A stretch of DNA of 64,000 nucleotides, from NCBI GenBank assembly GCA_022885665.1, contig JAGQDJ010000633.1, forward strand, positions 1,116,001 through 1,180,000, written 5' to 3'. Shown piece by piece: positions 1 through 13,000 of this stretch (within the stretch, counting starts at the first letter, position 1; each line of letters opens with the position of its first letter). Both the position numbers and the translations under genes were made by a program. Below the pieces are notes generated by a model. The model was not told where the DNA came from. It ran no database searches and saw only the letters and a program-made list of their open reading frames with translations. Source of the stretch: Triops longicaudatus. Taxonomy: Eukaryota > Arthropoda > Branchiopoda > Notostraca > Triopsidae.

Positions 1-3000
1 TAAACAGACGTGCCTATCAAATCACGTCTTAATGGGACGTTCTTTGCTAGGGACTGAAATGCTTTACTTAATACGGCAAAGAGAGAAAAAGAAAATGGAG
101 CGCATTAACGAGAAGAGTTTTGGCAGTTGATGACTCCGTAAATCTCTAGAAAGGGAAGAATTTATTTCCTTTGAAGATCTTCCATTTTTTTATTTTTCTC
201 TTAGACGATTTTTTAAGGTGTCTTTAAAGTTGATGCAGAGCAGGGATCCTCGCGGCTTTGATTGTCTACTGTAAGCTTCAGAGTTTTCTTGTCTTGATTA
301 TACAGTTAATGTACTTCACCTAGCTTTTATGTACCCTGCTCTGTTTGTGTACATCAACATCTAACAGGTTGCTACAGAGGGAGAGAAAACATGTTCAGTA
401 AACGAGTTATAGTGCTCGTCAGAAGAACCTACCTTCGCCATACCACTCGACGAATTTTCTGACAGAGTTATGAAAGTAACTACAGATAATTTGAGCAAAA
501 CTTCGTAAAGCGTGCCTTGATTGCACAGGTCGGAAGTATCCTTCCATGAAAACGTATTCTTAATAACTAATATCCGTTGATTACTGTTCGTGAGGCAGCC
601 TTTGAGCGTATTGTCGTAAAGAGTCGTAGATTTTTGGAACAGAGGAGCTTAACTGCGTTCTTACAGGAAGAATTGGTGCATATGGGAATTTGTTCGGTAC
701 TTGCCAAGAAAAAAGTTTCTCGTCTATTATCACGTGAGCCTTATTCCATTGATTTTAGTTGTACTCTCCGAAGAGTTGGTTGAAACAAATCGTGGTACCT
801 CTTAGCCAATATTTCAACACAATTCACTTTCCTGTCGCTACGACGCGCCATAGATTTTACCGTCGCTTTAATGCATGCCATCAATTCTAGAAGTAAAGTT
901 CCGACGATTGCATACCCACTTTTCGGTATAGCCACTACCCAGCCGTATAAACTAACAGCTGGAATACTTTCTATGTAATATATCAGTCCTGATAGGTAGT
1001 TATTTTCCGTAACTTGTTTTTTACGATCAATGTAATCATACCTCTCAGATGACTGTCATTTTTGTGGGTTCGTACCATTGCTGGGAACCTGGAAATACCC
1101 CTTTTGTCCCCTCAGTTATTCGATTTCCTGCGAAAGAATGTGTTCTCCATCTCCCAGCAGCCTTTTGCTTCCCAAGTCTGTATAGTTAAATGTAAGAAAA
1201 TTCGACAGCTTTGAATTTTGTGTTTTGGTGAAATAGTGTCGATGTTGTCGCACAAATCGGCTTGAAGCCATTATTGCCCTATGTTCGCCGTATCAGTAAG
1301 GCGTACTCCGCTTGAGTACGCAATTTCTTAGCTTAGTCAACTTGGTTTTGATGTGAACTCAGTGACAGGAATTTGGTAGATCATCAGACTGATATTGTTT
1401 GCCTGTACAGGAGGGAAAATAGCAATTCAAACGTGCACTAAATTGAAGTTTGTTTATTCTTATTTTTTTCCCTACCTCGTCGACATTGATGGATGCTATT
1501 TGACTTGTTGCGTAGAAAGCGTACACAGTAAACGTAATTCGAGATGACTTTGCGGGCGTTATTGCAGCAAAGCAACTAGAAACTGTCATGTAGCGTAAAT
1601 TGCCACCTCCGCATTATCTCGTGACAGATGACACCATCTTTAGTCAAACTCTGGATTAGTAGTGCACACCACAGAGACAGTTTTTTCTCCAGCTTAAATG
1701 ACGCGCAATTGAAGAGTGTTATAAAATAATTGAAGAATGCTATTTTTAAAGACAAGGACATTGAGAAGGATTTGAAGCTACCAAGCAACAAGGCTGCCTG
1801 CGTTATTTCCTTGGTGTACATTCAGCTAACTGTTGAATGCACGTTCTACAAGAAGTTAGCTAACTTACTCCATTTCCAAGTATATCTAGTGTCGGATGCA
1901 GTCCTTGATTAGCGCAATTTTCAGACGTTCTGTATTTAAGACCTTTATCAGCAATTATAGCTAGTTTTGGCTTGACATATTCCTTATTAGTGCATTAGAT
2001 TACGTCGCATTTCGATAACTAAGTCGAACTGAAAACGTGAATGTCATGATCGTCGCTTAAATCCGAGAAAAACTAATTTCCCTCGCAACGGAGATCAAAG
2101 GTTTCAATCCTTTGTCGATATTTTCTTAGTTGCATTTACAACGATCTCTTCTAAGAAACTGCTTTGGCAGCAACGCTTGAAGAAAGACAGCCGTCATTTG
2201 GCAATTCGCTCGAAACAATGCGTATCTTTCTGGCATATGCTACACTGCCCAATGAATAGCACCGGACAGTAATATACTGAATTTATAGCATGTTTCCAGG
2301 AAGTGCAATAAAATAAAAACAAAATAAAAAATATGTAGTTTTGGAAGACACATTTTTTCTGGAAAAGCAATTATGCCCCCAAGCTTAACGGTTCTCAAAG
2401 TTGTCTTTTGCCACTCGCAAGTTTAACTAATTAAATGTCTAAACGATGTGTTCAAGTTGTAATGTTCTCCAGTTTTTAATACTGCGTTGCTTTTATTTTA
2501 GAAAAATTTTTAACGAGACGAAAAACGGCCATTTTCTTTGGGTAAAATCGTTAAGCCCTGTACGTATTTTACACTAGAACTTGCAAGGTGTACGGGAGTA
2601 GAGACGTTTTATTGTTGGCGTTGTCATGGCAACCTTACTCAGGAGTGCGTATCTAGCTCGTAGCACGAAAATGAGCGTGGCTTAATAAAAATGTACATTT
2701 ATTATGACTAGATACAAAGTCATTATCCAAATGAATGGTCAGCAGTGAGTTAACCTCTTAGGACAGTTGACATATTGGAAGATGATTTTAACGAAAAAGA
2801 ATATTAACGAATATTTACGAGGTGACGCGATTTCTGTGAAAAAGAACGAATGCTTTTTAAGACTGAGTGGAGAAAACTAACGTTACTCGTGGTCGTCTGT
2901 AATGAACGTGATTAAGGATTTCCGAATCGTAAACCCCTTGCAAAGGATTTTCTTTTATTTTGTAATTTAGTTCACAAGTTAACCTGTACTAAATAACCAT

Positions 3001-6000
3001 TTCTGCAGTACATAAATATACAATATAGAAAAGTGGTCGTGATACAAAATCCCATTCTGTTATAATGGGGGTAAAAAATGATGGACATCGAGAAAACGCT
3101 ACACTGTCAGAAAAAGGCAATGTTCCCAGCCTTGACCGTGTAAGGTTTCGTTTCGCTTTCTTATTGACATCTTTCACGGTCCTAGTTACAACCCTCCGTA
3201 GGGAAACGTATCACTGAAAAACCTTGGAGTGACAAATACTGCTCCAAGTAGGGTCAAGTTCCTACAGAAACAAACACATGTTAGGAAAGTGCAGAGTTCT
3301 TTCGTCCGTTTCCGATATTTGCGGGTGTTCACGTACTTTCAAGGCGACAGGGACAGAGGATGAAAAGCTTGATGCAGTTTCTTAAATGTTTCATGAATAG
3401 AAGCAGGGTAATCAAAGATCAATAATGACTTCTGGATGATGCTCGTCAAAAGTTTATATCGTGATGCACGCACGCGTGATTGCATTTCTTAAAATGTCGG
3501 TATGCTTCGTTTCCTGATCCTTCTTATCGCAAATGTTCGTCGTAAGAAACTAGAACTAGCATTTTTTTTGTCTGACAGAAGAAAGTGCATTTAAAAACTT
3601 GATGACAGTGGCAAGGTACACCATGATAAAGTTTTAAAAGTTTCCGAGCACATGTGGAAGCCACTCGCTTGAAGACCTAACAGCAAAACCTGTCTAACAT
3701 TATATAACATCACTGGATTTTTCTCTAAATTAAGACTCGCGAATTTCTTATTTTACGTCAAAAAAGTCTTTGCAAGGATTTTTGCTTTCTTGGAGTAAGC
3801 ACAAGTATTACATACTTTTTTTAAGTATTGTGTATACCTCAAAGGCAAATGCGTACTTTTTTAAAAGTTTAGTTTTATAGATAACTTTGAGCATCTCAGC
3901 AGAAAAAGAGAAAAATTTTAAATTAGCGAATCCTAGCGAACATTGTCGGAAAGCTAAATACATTAGTAAGATTTTCGAAGAATCTGTTCCGAGGGATGGG
4001 TACGAAGGATCTTCGGAGTTTATGGGTATCGTGGAAAGTTTGTATTGATGAATGAATGTTTTCAGTAAATGAAGTAATAGATTTTAGTAAAACAGAATTT
4101 ATGATCTTTATTAGACCAGATTCTGTTCAGGCTGGACTGTGACATTCTTGAATAGTTTACCATACCGTAAGAAAGCGTCATAAGTTGTGCATTTACAGCA
4201 ACGAGGGCAAAAGCTTGTTCCGTGTTTACCAAGTTACACAATGTTAGCCCAGTTAACCCAGTAGCCTTTTCACCTTTAAAACTTGTAGCCGGGAATTATA
4301 AAGCCAACCTTCACAGAAATCAATCAGCTTAAAGTTCAGCATGAATTTTATATCGCAAAACCTTTACTCAAAGCTTATCCAACCTACAAGGTATCAGATC
4401 GCTTCACTCGCGGCCGAGAAAAATCATTGCGCGGATCGAGCGAGTTGATAAACACAGAAGCATTTCAATTCCGTATAAATTGATAGTGATAAATTTTTGT
4501 TAAACTATTTTATTTAGTTTTTAGCATTTCAGATGTTAAAACTAGTTTTCAGTTGGAGCAGAAACAGCAGAAGAAAATTGTTCGAAATATTTCCAGAAAC
4601 TGCCAGAATCTAAAACTAGTTTTATGCGTTTTTCGTTAAATTTATTTACTAGTTGATTTATTCTGTTATTTTTTTATATTTTAGCTAATGTTGGCGAATT
4701 TGAATAGTTTTTTAGGTGTTTGCGAATTATAGGTCTAATTCGCTAACACGTTGGCGAATATTGAAAAAAGGTTGGACACCCCTGCCTTATGTACTGGATT
4801 GGTACTAGGGTTTGAGTGGCGCCTGTGTGGCTTTATCGACCCTCCTGCATCTTTGCCGACTTTGTCTAGCCTTTGTTCTTCGTTCATTCTATAAAATTAG
4901 CCAGATTTTACACTGGCAAAGAAGTATGCTTCGGTAAGCCTTTCATTAAAATGACAGTCTTAGTGACCTGTTGCAACGTTGCAAGCGTCGCTCTCCTCTA
5001 AGCCAGAGTTGCAACACCGGATTTTACCATGGACACAATTAATAGACACGTATGGCCCTACGTACATTTATAAATTTCCTCTCATGCTGAATTGAGCCAG
5101 GAAACTTACTATCAATATACTGCTTTCCTTAATCAGGGCAATAATTTGTGCTCGTGTGACCTTGCACGCCCTCAAAGCCATTCTGTAACTGTGATAAACA
5201 GTTTTTCTTGTGTTTCTACACGGAGAAAATTAACTTTATCCCTTTTGTAATTCACCTTGTTTTTTGAGCATTAAACGAACGAAACTTGGGTGTGGCTTCG
5301 CTAAAATGGTTCAGTTTTATCTGAGGGAGAAAATTTAAAGTGGAACTGATAGTCTGCATGCAACAGGCGAAATGCCACTCCTATAGTCAACTAGCTTGGC
5401 ACGAAAACTCGCTACTTCTTTCTCGGGGTGTTTTAGCGTAGAAATGACTCAGCTTTTTCTTTACTTCCCTTCCAAGTTCCTACCTTCACTTTCATGACAA
5501 ACTTCTATAAAGCCGTACAACGTTATTTATTGGTCCACATTGTTACCTATTTCAGTAATTTGCCTTCGGATTTTGCAACAGGGTGCTTTTCAAGGAAATT
5601 TGGCTAGGCTTAAGCGTCTTTAAAAGCAAGCGACTAATAACAATAAGCCCTCTTACGATGGTCAATCTTTTCCGCAAAGACCAGTGGTACGCGCGAACAT
5701 GGCTCAATGATCCCAGCTTAATACGTATGGCCTTTCCGAAAAGCTTTTGAAGTTGAATAATCTTGCGGGGTTGCGATGGAAAGGCACTACCAGTTAGGAG
5801 ACACCCTACGTAATGGGTTCCTGATTTACGATGATACATATACTGATCACAGACAAGTTCCCACGCCTCGTAAAGTCGACGACGGAAGCAAAGAAGAACT
5901 TACTACCTTTCGTTCTTCCTCTCCCTATATGTTATCGTAAGCGGTGTCTTGTACACAGGATTTTCCTTCGAAGGAACCGCCACCGAAGCCAATCAATACT

Positions 6001-7038
6001 TCCGACAGCGCTTAACTGGTATGCATTGAGAGGCCCTTTATACCCTGCCCGTATGGTGCGACATACTTGTACTTTTTTTTCGGGTACACTTTTAATTAGC
6101 TCCTGTTATACTTTGAACCTACGCTACAGCCACTTGAGCTCCGTAAGAAACAATGAGCTTGAGCCCTCCCACGTTCCTGCCAAATAGAATTACTTGGCGA
6201 GTAAATTACTTCTTCCCGAACTACGTCTTGTCGATAATCTGGGTGCCGAGCTTAATCAACCCCATCTGTATTGTCTCTCTATACTGACATTATATTTCTG
6301 TAATGAATTATTAGTCACAGCAAGTCATCTGTAGCTCGTATCATTGAAGAACGAGACTTACCAGTACATTAGCCACCTATCGCAGCATTACGAATTGCTG
6401 CTATTTACGTGTCCTATGAATTGCTTTTGAATATAAGTTATATTGTTAAAGAATTTTTGAGTAACTTAATTGCATTGAAAATTAAGATCATTTTTACGTA
6501 TTTTTTAAATGGAAAATACTGCAAACTTTTCACTAACACTGTTTGTTTCTTCAAATGCACATTTACTTGGAAACTGCAGAGCCCAGCTTGAGTAAGTATT
6601 TTCTTTGTCAAAAATGTTTTCTTGTACGATTTCAAAGAATTTTGTTTCCTTAAAATAAGCCCCTTTTTCGTTGTTACGATTATGACCTTTACAGACAAAA
6701 AAACAGTACTTAGCATGCTTGGGAGTTTTCTTCCATTTTCACAAGCTGCCAGTTTTGTGTTCATTTTTTTCTTTCCCGTTGACTCGTTGACTTGAAGTCA
6801 AGTGGCAGCCTCGACAGAAAAATTACTTTCGAAATTCATTTATTGCCATAAACCTGTCACTTTTCTTTACGATTAAGTGTCCAAGAAACATTTTTCTCCT
6901 TTTAACGGTCATGTGAATTTTCTCTCTGTGCCCGATATTACAAATTTGGACGTCGGAGTTTCCATTTTGGGCAAAGCGTTGTGGCCTAAACATGTTTTAT
7001 TTTTCTTCTTTGTACGCTTCTCCTCTTCCTATCCTCGG
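1..7038. other. Long stretch with no recognisable gene
   Basis: About 7 kb of AT-rich sequence. The open frames present (the longest about 118 codons at 5831-6187 on the plus strand) have no family resemblance, no flanking splice signals of the type used by the real genes here, and read like chance frames. The only structured item I saw is a hAT-like transposon terminus near 4770. The region may hold distal 5' exons or regulatory DNA of the synaptotagmin gene that follows, but nothing in the sequence shows this. Confidence 0.6.
4770..4784 (-). mobile_element. hAT-like transposon terminal motif (solo end)
   Basis: Read on the minus strand this is CAGGGGTGTCCAACC followed by a T-run. CAGGGGTG(T/G)CCAACC is the usual start of many hAT-family terminal inverted repeats. 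The neighbouring 120 bp carries several GCGAA/TTCGC motifs of the sort found subterminally in such elements. I did not find the partner terminus or any transposase frame, so at most this is a decayed non-autonomous remnant. Confidence 0.35.
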
Positions 7039-10000
7039 ATGTCCTATATTCGCTGTCCCCTTTCGCTGTTATTCCTTGCCTTAATTTTTAGCGCCAGTGT
7101 ATCGGCGTCTTTGGCGTCACTGCCTTTGCCGGTAGCGCCCTCTTCCGCCTCTCCGGTACCTCAGCCCCCGCTGCGTGCGGCTGGTAATCGGAGGGCGTCG
7201 GACTTTCACCCTACTAGACCCTCAACGCCATTGCAAATCTCGTCCTCTACGAGCAGGTGTGGTTGATGTCGAGCTAGTGTTGTCTTAATGGAATGGCTTG
7301 GAAGTTGGTTATACATTAAGCATGACTTGTGGTTATCTAACTGCAGCTTACTGCTAAGGAAAAGTCAACATCACTTACGGCTGCTGGTGTCGCATACGCT
7401 TGAAATCTTACATTGTCTTCAGGTTGCCGGACAAATAACCTGTAGACTTGCTAAAGTGCTCTGTTATTCACACATTCGTAGGAGTAGGTTTGATTTACAT
7501 AAACACAGTGCTCTTCAAGCCTTAAGGCCCGTTGCACTAAATGTCTGAATTAGCTTATTCATGTGATTTCACGAAAACTTTTTCTTTCCCGAATCTTTTC
7601 ACAGTAACGCAAATCATGATATTATTTATGGGTAAGGGTGGGCGAACAAATAACTACTAAGTCAACAGTTTGGCCAACAATAGCCAACCTCTTCCGGCAG
7701 TTAAGCAAAACTTAAGATTCTACGAGCTAGCAACAACAAGATCTTTTGCATCCTAGTAAAAAAAAAAGAATCTTGTCCCGAGTTTGCCGGACATTAGCTC
7801 TTTTTGACAAGATTGCCCACACCAGCTATTGATTTTATAGAAACCGAAAAATCAGCTTATCGTTTCAGAGAGGTGTATTTCACGCTTGCGATTCTTTCGC
7901 ACCCATGGGCGACACTGAATGTTCGAACGTAAGTTGAAGTCGGTCTTGAAAATTTTCAGAACGTTTCGCTTATACAAACTTCTGCTTTCACGAACATTTT
8001 TTGAGCACATGTGCTAAGTTTTTTTTTATATATAGATGTAGGATGCGTCCATTAGTACGAGAGAACGTAGTTAGCGTGCTTTGTTCAGTAGCTGTGTAAT
8101 CGAAAGCGGATTAGTTATGGGAAAGCAAACATAGCTTTGTAATTGAAAGCGGAGCCGATTTTTTACTGCAAAGTGTCTGAGTTACTTTTAGCTTTAATGA
8201 CGTTATTTAATTTTTGGGACGATGAGTTTTGCGTAGTATTTATTTTTTAAAGCTGTAACTTAAGATTCAGGTTTTGTATTCAGGGAGTTTACATCCGACT
8301 GTCTGGAAGAAAAAATGTGTCCTTATCTTACGACTGTTGTATAAACAAGTCTTTTACATAATTTTATGACATAATGAAAATTTTCTTAGTAAATATTCAG
8401 ACAAACATGGCTCTCGTATGCTGTATCGTTTTCAGGTTTGAGAGTGAAATTTCATTTTGCCAGTTTTGCATTTCTTTAAACAGTGAATTGACGTCAATAG
8501 CATTGTGACTTAAAAATATAACAATCAACTCTTGATTTCCTTTCTTTAATGAAATTTGAGAAGTTTGAGAATTTGTCGTAAATTTTTTCCACTTATTTAC
8601 AGCCATGTCTAAAAGAATTTCTGGCATGGCCGTGAGTAATTACGGCTGTTCCATAGTGCGTAAGCTCTCTTTAGCAAATATCAACAGTAACACAAGAAAC
8701 AATAGACTACCCACTCATTATGCTGCCATTTAGCCCGCCGGAAAGAAAAAGAGCTACACAACTACAGTACAGAGTAGAACAGCTGAGGATGAAACGTAAG
8801 TTTAAGGCGCGTTTCAATCGTAATGCAGACATCCAGGTAGAGGCAAGTTTCTAATACCATTTAGTGACAGTACTAAGTTTTGACGCCACGAAATGCGCTT
8901 GGAAAAGACAAAGCCACACCAGGTTCTACACAGCTTAAAGGCTCGGTGATGAGAACGGGACCAATCTGCCGTTAGCAAAATTACGGAATAGCATTAGCTA
9001 ATGAAAACTCCAGAGGATTAAATATGGTACCTGTACATGCCATACTTTCGTGTGCTCGGTACATATCAACCCAACTGTTGTAACGTCCCTATTTTGGAAG
9101 CGTATTGACGTGTCTTTGAATTCGTCTCTTTCTCGTTACTGTCTCGCTTTGTATGTTATTCTTTATGTGATGGTCATTGTGGCACGAATGTTAGTGACGA
9201 AATCTATAGAAGCTGTGTATTCCTAATTGCTTTTCGAAATCTAGTCCGACTTAGCGTAGTGTGAATCGTATTATCCAGTAGGCACCTTTCGTCACATGTT
9301 TTTGTGTTGATTTTCTAGTAATCCGTGTATGAAATTTCTTTAGAACAACGGGAGTTATGCCTTTGTCGAGGCCTGTTTCCACCTCAGCGTCGTCCATGGG
9401 GATAACTGGTGCTGGAAGCAGCAGCTCGAGACCTAGCAGTAGCGGGGGAAGCAGTGCAGCTTGCGGCGCAGTTGGAGGGCCTGCTACTGTAGCAGGTGCG
9501 ACTGGAACCACTTCTGCTGCAGGAGGAGTTGGAGCGGCACAAATGTGTGATAAAAGTGCATCTAGCAACCCACAAAATAAAAGCTTAGCCACTCTTAAAA
9601 CTGAGCATCCGTCGGTAAGCTTCATTAATATGTTTTAAATGCATATTTCGATTTTACATAATAAATAATTCGATTTTACATAATAAATAACGTTCATTTT
9701 CCTTATTAGACTTAACCTAAATACGAGTAATTTCTTTAAGCCACATTTCGTCAAGGCAAAATATAACGACCAGTGAGAAACGAAAGTGCTTTTTGACATT
9801 TATGATTTAAAGAGCAAAAGCTCCTGAAAGCCAACCAGGTCGAATGATTATGAGGAGAAAGAAATTCGGAACACAGGATTCATTCATTCCCGCACAACAA
9901 TATCTCGAAAAATTATCTTGCCAATTTTGTTACAAAACAGCACTAGTTATATCAATTATGTGAGTTCATTTTTTAATCGACAACAAGGAAAATCGAGAAC

Positions 10001-13000
10001 TTTTTATGGGCCGATTGCGTTGCATACACATGTCGCATTTCCATGTCTTTAGCCAACGACGGTAGAAAGCACGCTTAGGGGGGGATACTTTACACGAATT
10101 GCACCTCTTGCAATAGATAGTCTAGCACCATAAAGCAAGACATTAATTATTAATAATGTATGGTAATGGTAACGATCATTTCTAGGATGGACCGAAGCTG
10201 CTCTATGTGGGTGTAATATGTACACGGTCTGTAGTCATTATCTTTTTTATCAACTCCTGACATTGTTTTGCTCTGGGGCGTTATAGAGCTGATTCTGGGT
10301 CTAATGAAAGAAGATACAGAAAGAATTGACATCAAATCCTATTTCAAACCAACAGGCCGGTCTTTGATGCCCATTGAAGAAACTTGACCTCCATTAGTGC
10401 ACAATACTCACATAGATTCATTTAATTTCGTGTAACCATTCACATCGCATAGAAACATGGCATAGTTGAAAACTTCGGCGCTTATATGGCTCAGGATGTG
10501 AACGGATTAGTTCATTTGATCAGGTGTCGTCGAGCCGTTTCGTGAGCTGCAATATTTTCTCTAGAAAAAATCGTCTGGCAACGTCTGAAATGGTTGTTAC
10601 CATTGATAACGCAAATCTGACATCGTTTCAACCTACTGGCTTCCTTTATTCTTCCAATTGATTTTCTTTATCCTGTCATCGACACGGGTCTAAGCTCGGC
10701 TGTCCAGACCTAAATAATTACTAATAGCATAGTTCTGTCCTCTCCATTCGGCGTAAACGAAACTTATTGTCGCATAGTTATAGGGCGTTCCATATTAGGG
10801 TTTCAAGTGGGGCCACTGAAGTAGAGTCTTAACAAAAGTCGTGCTATCCTGTGCGGTATTTCATTGTCAGGGCGAAGCATGGGTACTCCAATAAAATGTC
10901 GGTGATTTTCCTCTTGTGTTTTAACTCGACTTCAGTGGCGTTTTTAGCTGTAAACTACAGTGAAATCAAATATGGAATATCTCTTATTAACCAGCCACTT
11001 GTCTTCTTTTCTTTTTTAACTTTTTTTTTTTTTTGTTTGTTGGTTTGCCAGTTGACCGACGGTGAATTTGTGATGTACTGTCGTCTTTGGCAATCTTGCA
11101 AAATTGTTGAGTTATAAAATAAAAATACGATATTCCTGCCTGAGTTCAATCACCTAATTCTTTTGAACTTTCAGTAGTAGCCCGTTCGTAGGCAGATTTC
11201 AGGCTTCCATTAGTTGCTTTAACCGTAATTATAGAATGTAACAATGCCAATTATGCCCATACAAATGTACATAAATATGCAAAAGTTTGTGACGCTATAG
11301 AATTTCTTTGAATATGACATAAGAAAGAAGCATTTTGTCTTTCTAGACGGCGTTTTGGCAGAATCGATCAATTTCTTTGGTTGATATGTACATTGACAAT
11401 TCGGAACCGACGGAAAACGTGGGGCAAATTCAGTTCAGTTTGGAATATGACTTCGATAACTCGACGCTCATCCTTAAAATTATGCAAGTATGTATCTTTC
11501 ACTTTCTTGTCATTTGAAGTTGCCGTTCTGTGCTGCGCTAATTTTTTCGTATGTATTTTATCTTAAACTTTTCTGTAATCTACCAAATAATCCTTTGATC
11601 GATAGAATTTTCTGTATTGTAAATGAGTGTACACGATTTAAAGTAGCGATTTCCGGTGCCGTACTTTTATCTCTGAATGTTAGATACAACGAAATTTATA
11701 AAGTGCGGATCACCGTACCTAAAACAAGGGCGGGGTCTTGGTTTGTTTACCCACATGCTAACGCTCTTACGCAGTCTGGATTCCACGTGGAGATCAAAGT
11801 CAATCTCAAGCTTCAGAAAGAGCATTTTCCAAAATTATCTCCTGTCTGTTTTATTATTTTCTGGTAATTCCCTTTTTAATTCCCTTTTTGATATTTAGTC
11901 ATGTTTAAGAAAGAGTGTGGATAGGATTGCCTGAAAAATATCTTGAAATTATTGTTTTATTTTGACAATGGATTTTTTTTCTAGAGCCTTCATAATTATT
12001 CCCAAGCTCGCGAGCTTCCAGTGTGCACAGCCAGTCTTCTCAAAAACGACCCCCTTGAGGGCGCGTTTTGGCGTAGCACTGACTTTGGACTTGCGAAAGG
12101 CCGAGAAGACTTAGTAAGGACATCTTAATAGTGCCATAGAGAGCAGGAAGAGTAAATTAAGGCTCCCATTAGTCCTGCACTTGTTGACTTCGTCTGCTGA
12201 GGATTTCCGCCAGAATAGTGTTGTATCTTTTCGTATATCTCTTGAACTTTGGCACTATTCCCTCTTTGGTTTGCCTCTATGACCAGACTGAAAGTACAAC
12301 CAGTGGCACTCCGTGATTAACAACAAGAACACAACACCAGCACTTAAATCGTGCATAGTTAAAACGTAGTTAAGGCAAAAGGATAAGCTTAGAAGGAGCT
12401 ATCTTACGAACTGAAGCCGTTCGAGTGTTAAGGTATATTTTTACGCAGCGGAGAATGCTATTGGAAAATAGTTAATGGTTAATTTCCAAAAAAAATAAGT
12501 GTTCAAAATAGGACCTGTGAGGGTAAAGAAAGTTGTGTATCTGATGTTTCTTTAAGCTTTTTAGTAATGCAAAGTATTTCGCAGATAACTACATAGCAAA
12601 AACACACGAGTCAAAAAAGAAAATAAAGAGTAGTGAAAACTTATAAAGCGGCCACTTGCTCATATATTTCTGTCACATTTCTCAAAGCGAGCAATCAATA
12701 TCAAGCTGCGTGGTCTCGTGAAACACAATCTTTTTTCACTCGCGTCAGTAGCCTCTTTCAAAAGGGTGCTAACGAAACGGCTTTGAAAGCGGAAGCAAAA
12801 GGGAGATGCGGATTTGAAAGAGAGATTCCAATTCTTTGAATGACGGAGAATGATAGTCTGAAGTAAATCGCTTTATCTTATGATTCCGATGTTTTCCACT
12901 TTGACGTGATTCTACCTTCGAGAACCAAATTGTATCAAGCATTGCAAACTCGATAGTCAAACGAGATATCCCGGAATACGGCTACATATTTCGGAATAGT

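Noticed and set aside
5831..6187. 118-codon plus-strand frame in the left desert
   Set aside because: Composition is not protein-like, no family signature and no splice or promoter context.
9251..9638. Minus-strand frames opposite the synaptotagmin exon at 9344-9614
   Set aside because: Mirror images of a Ser/Ala/Gly-rich coding exon whose plus-strand frame joins in phase to the C2A exons.
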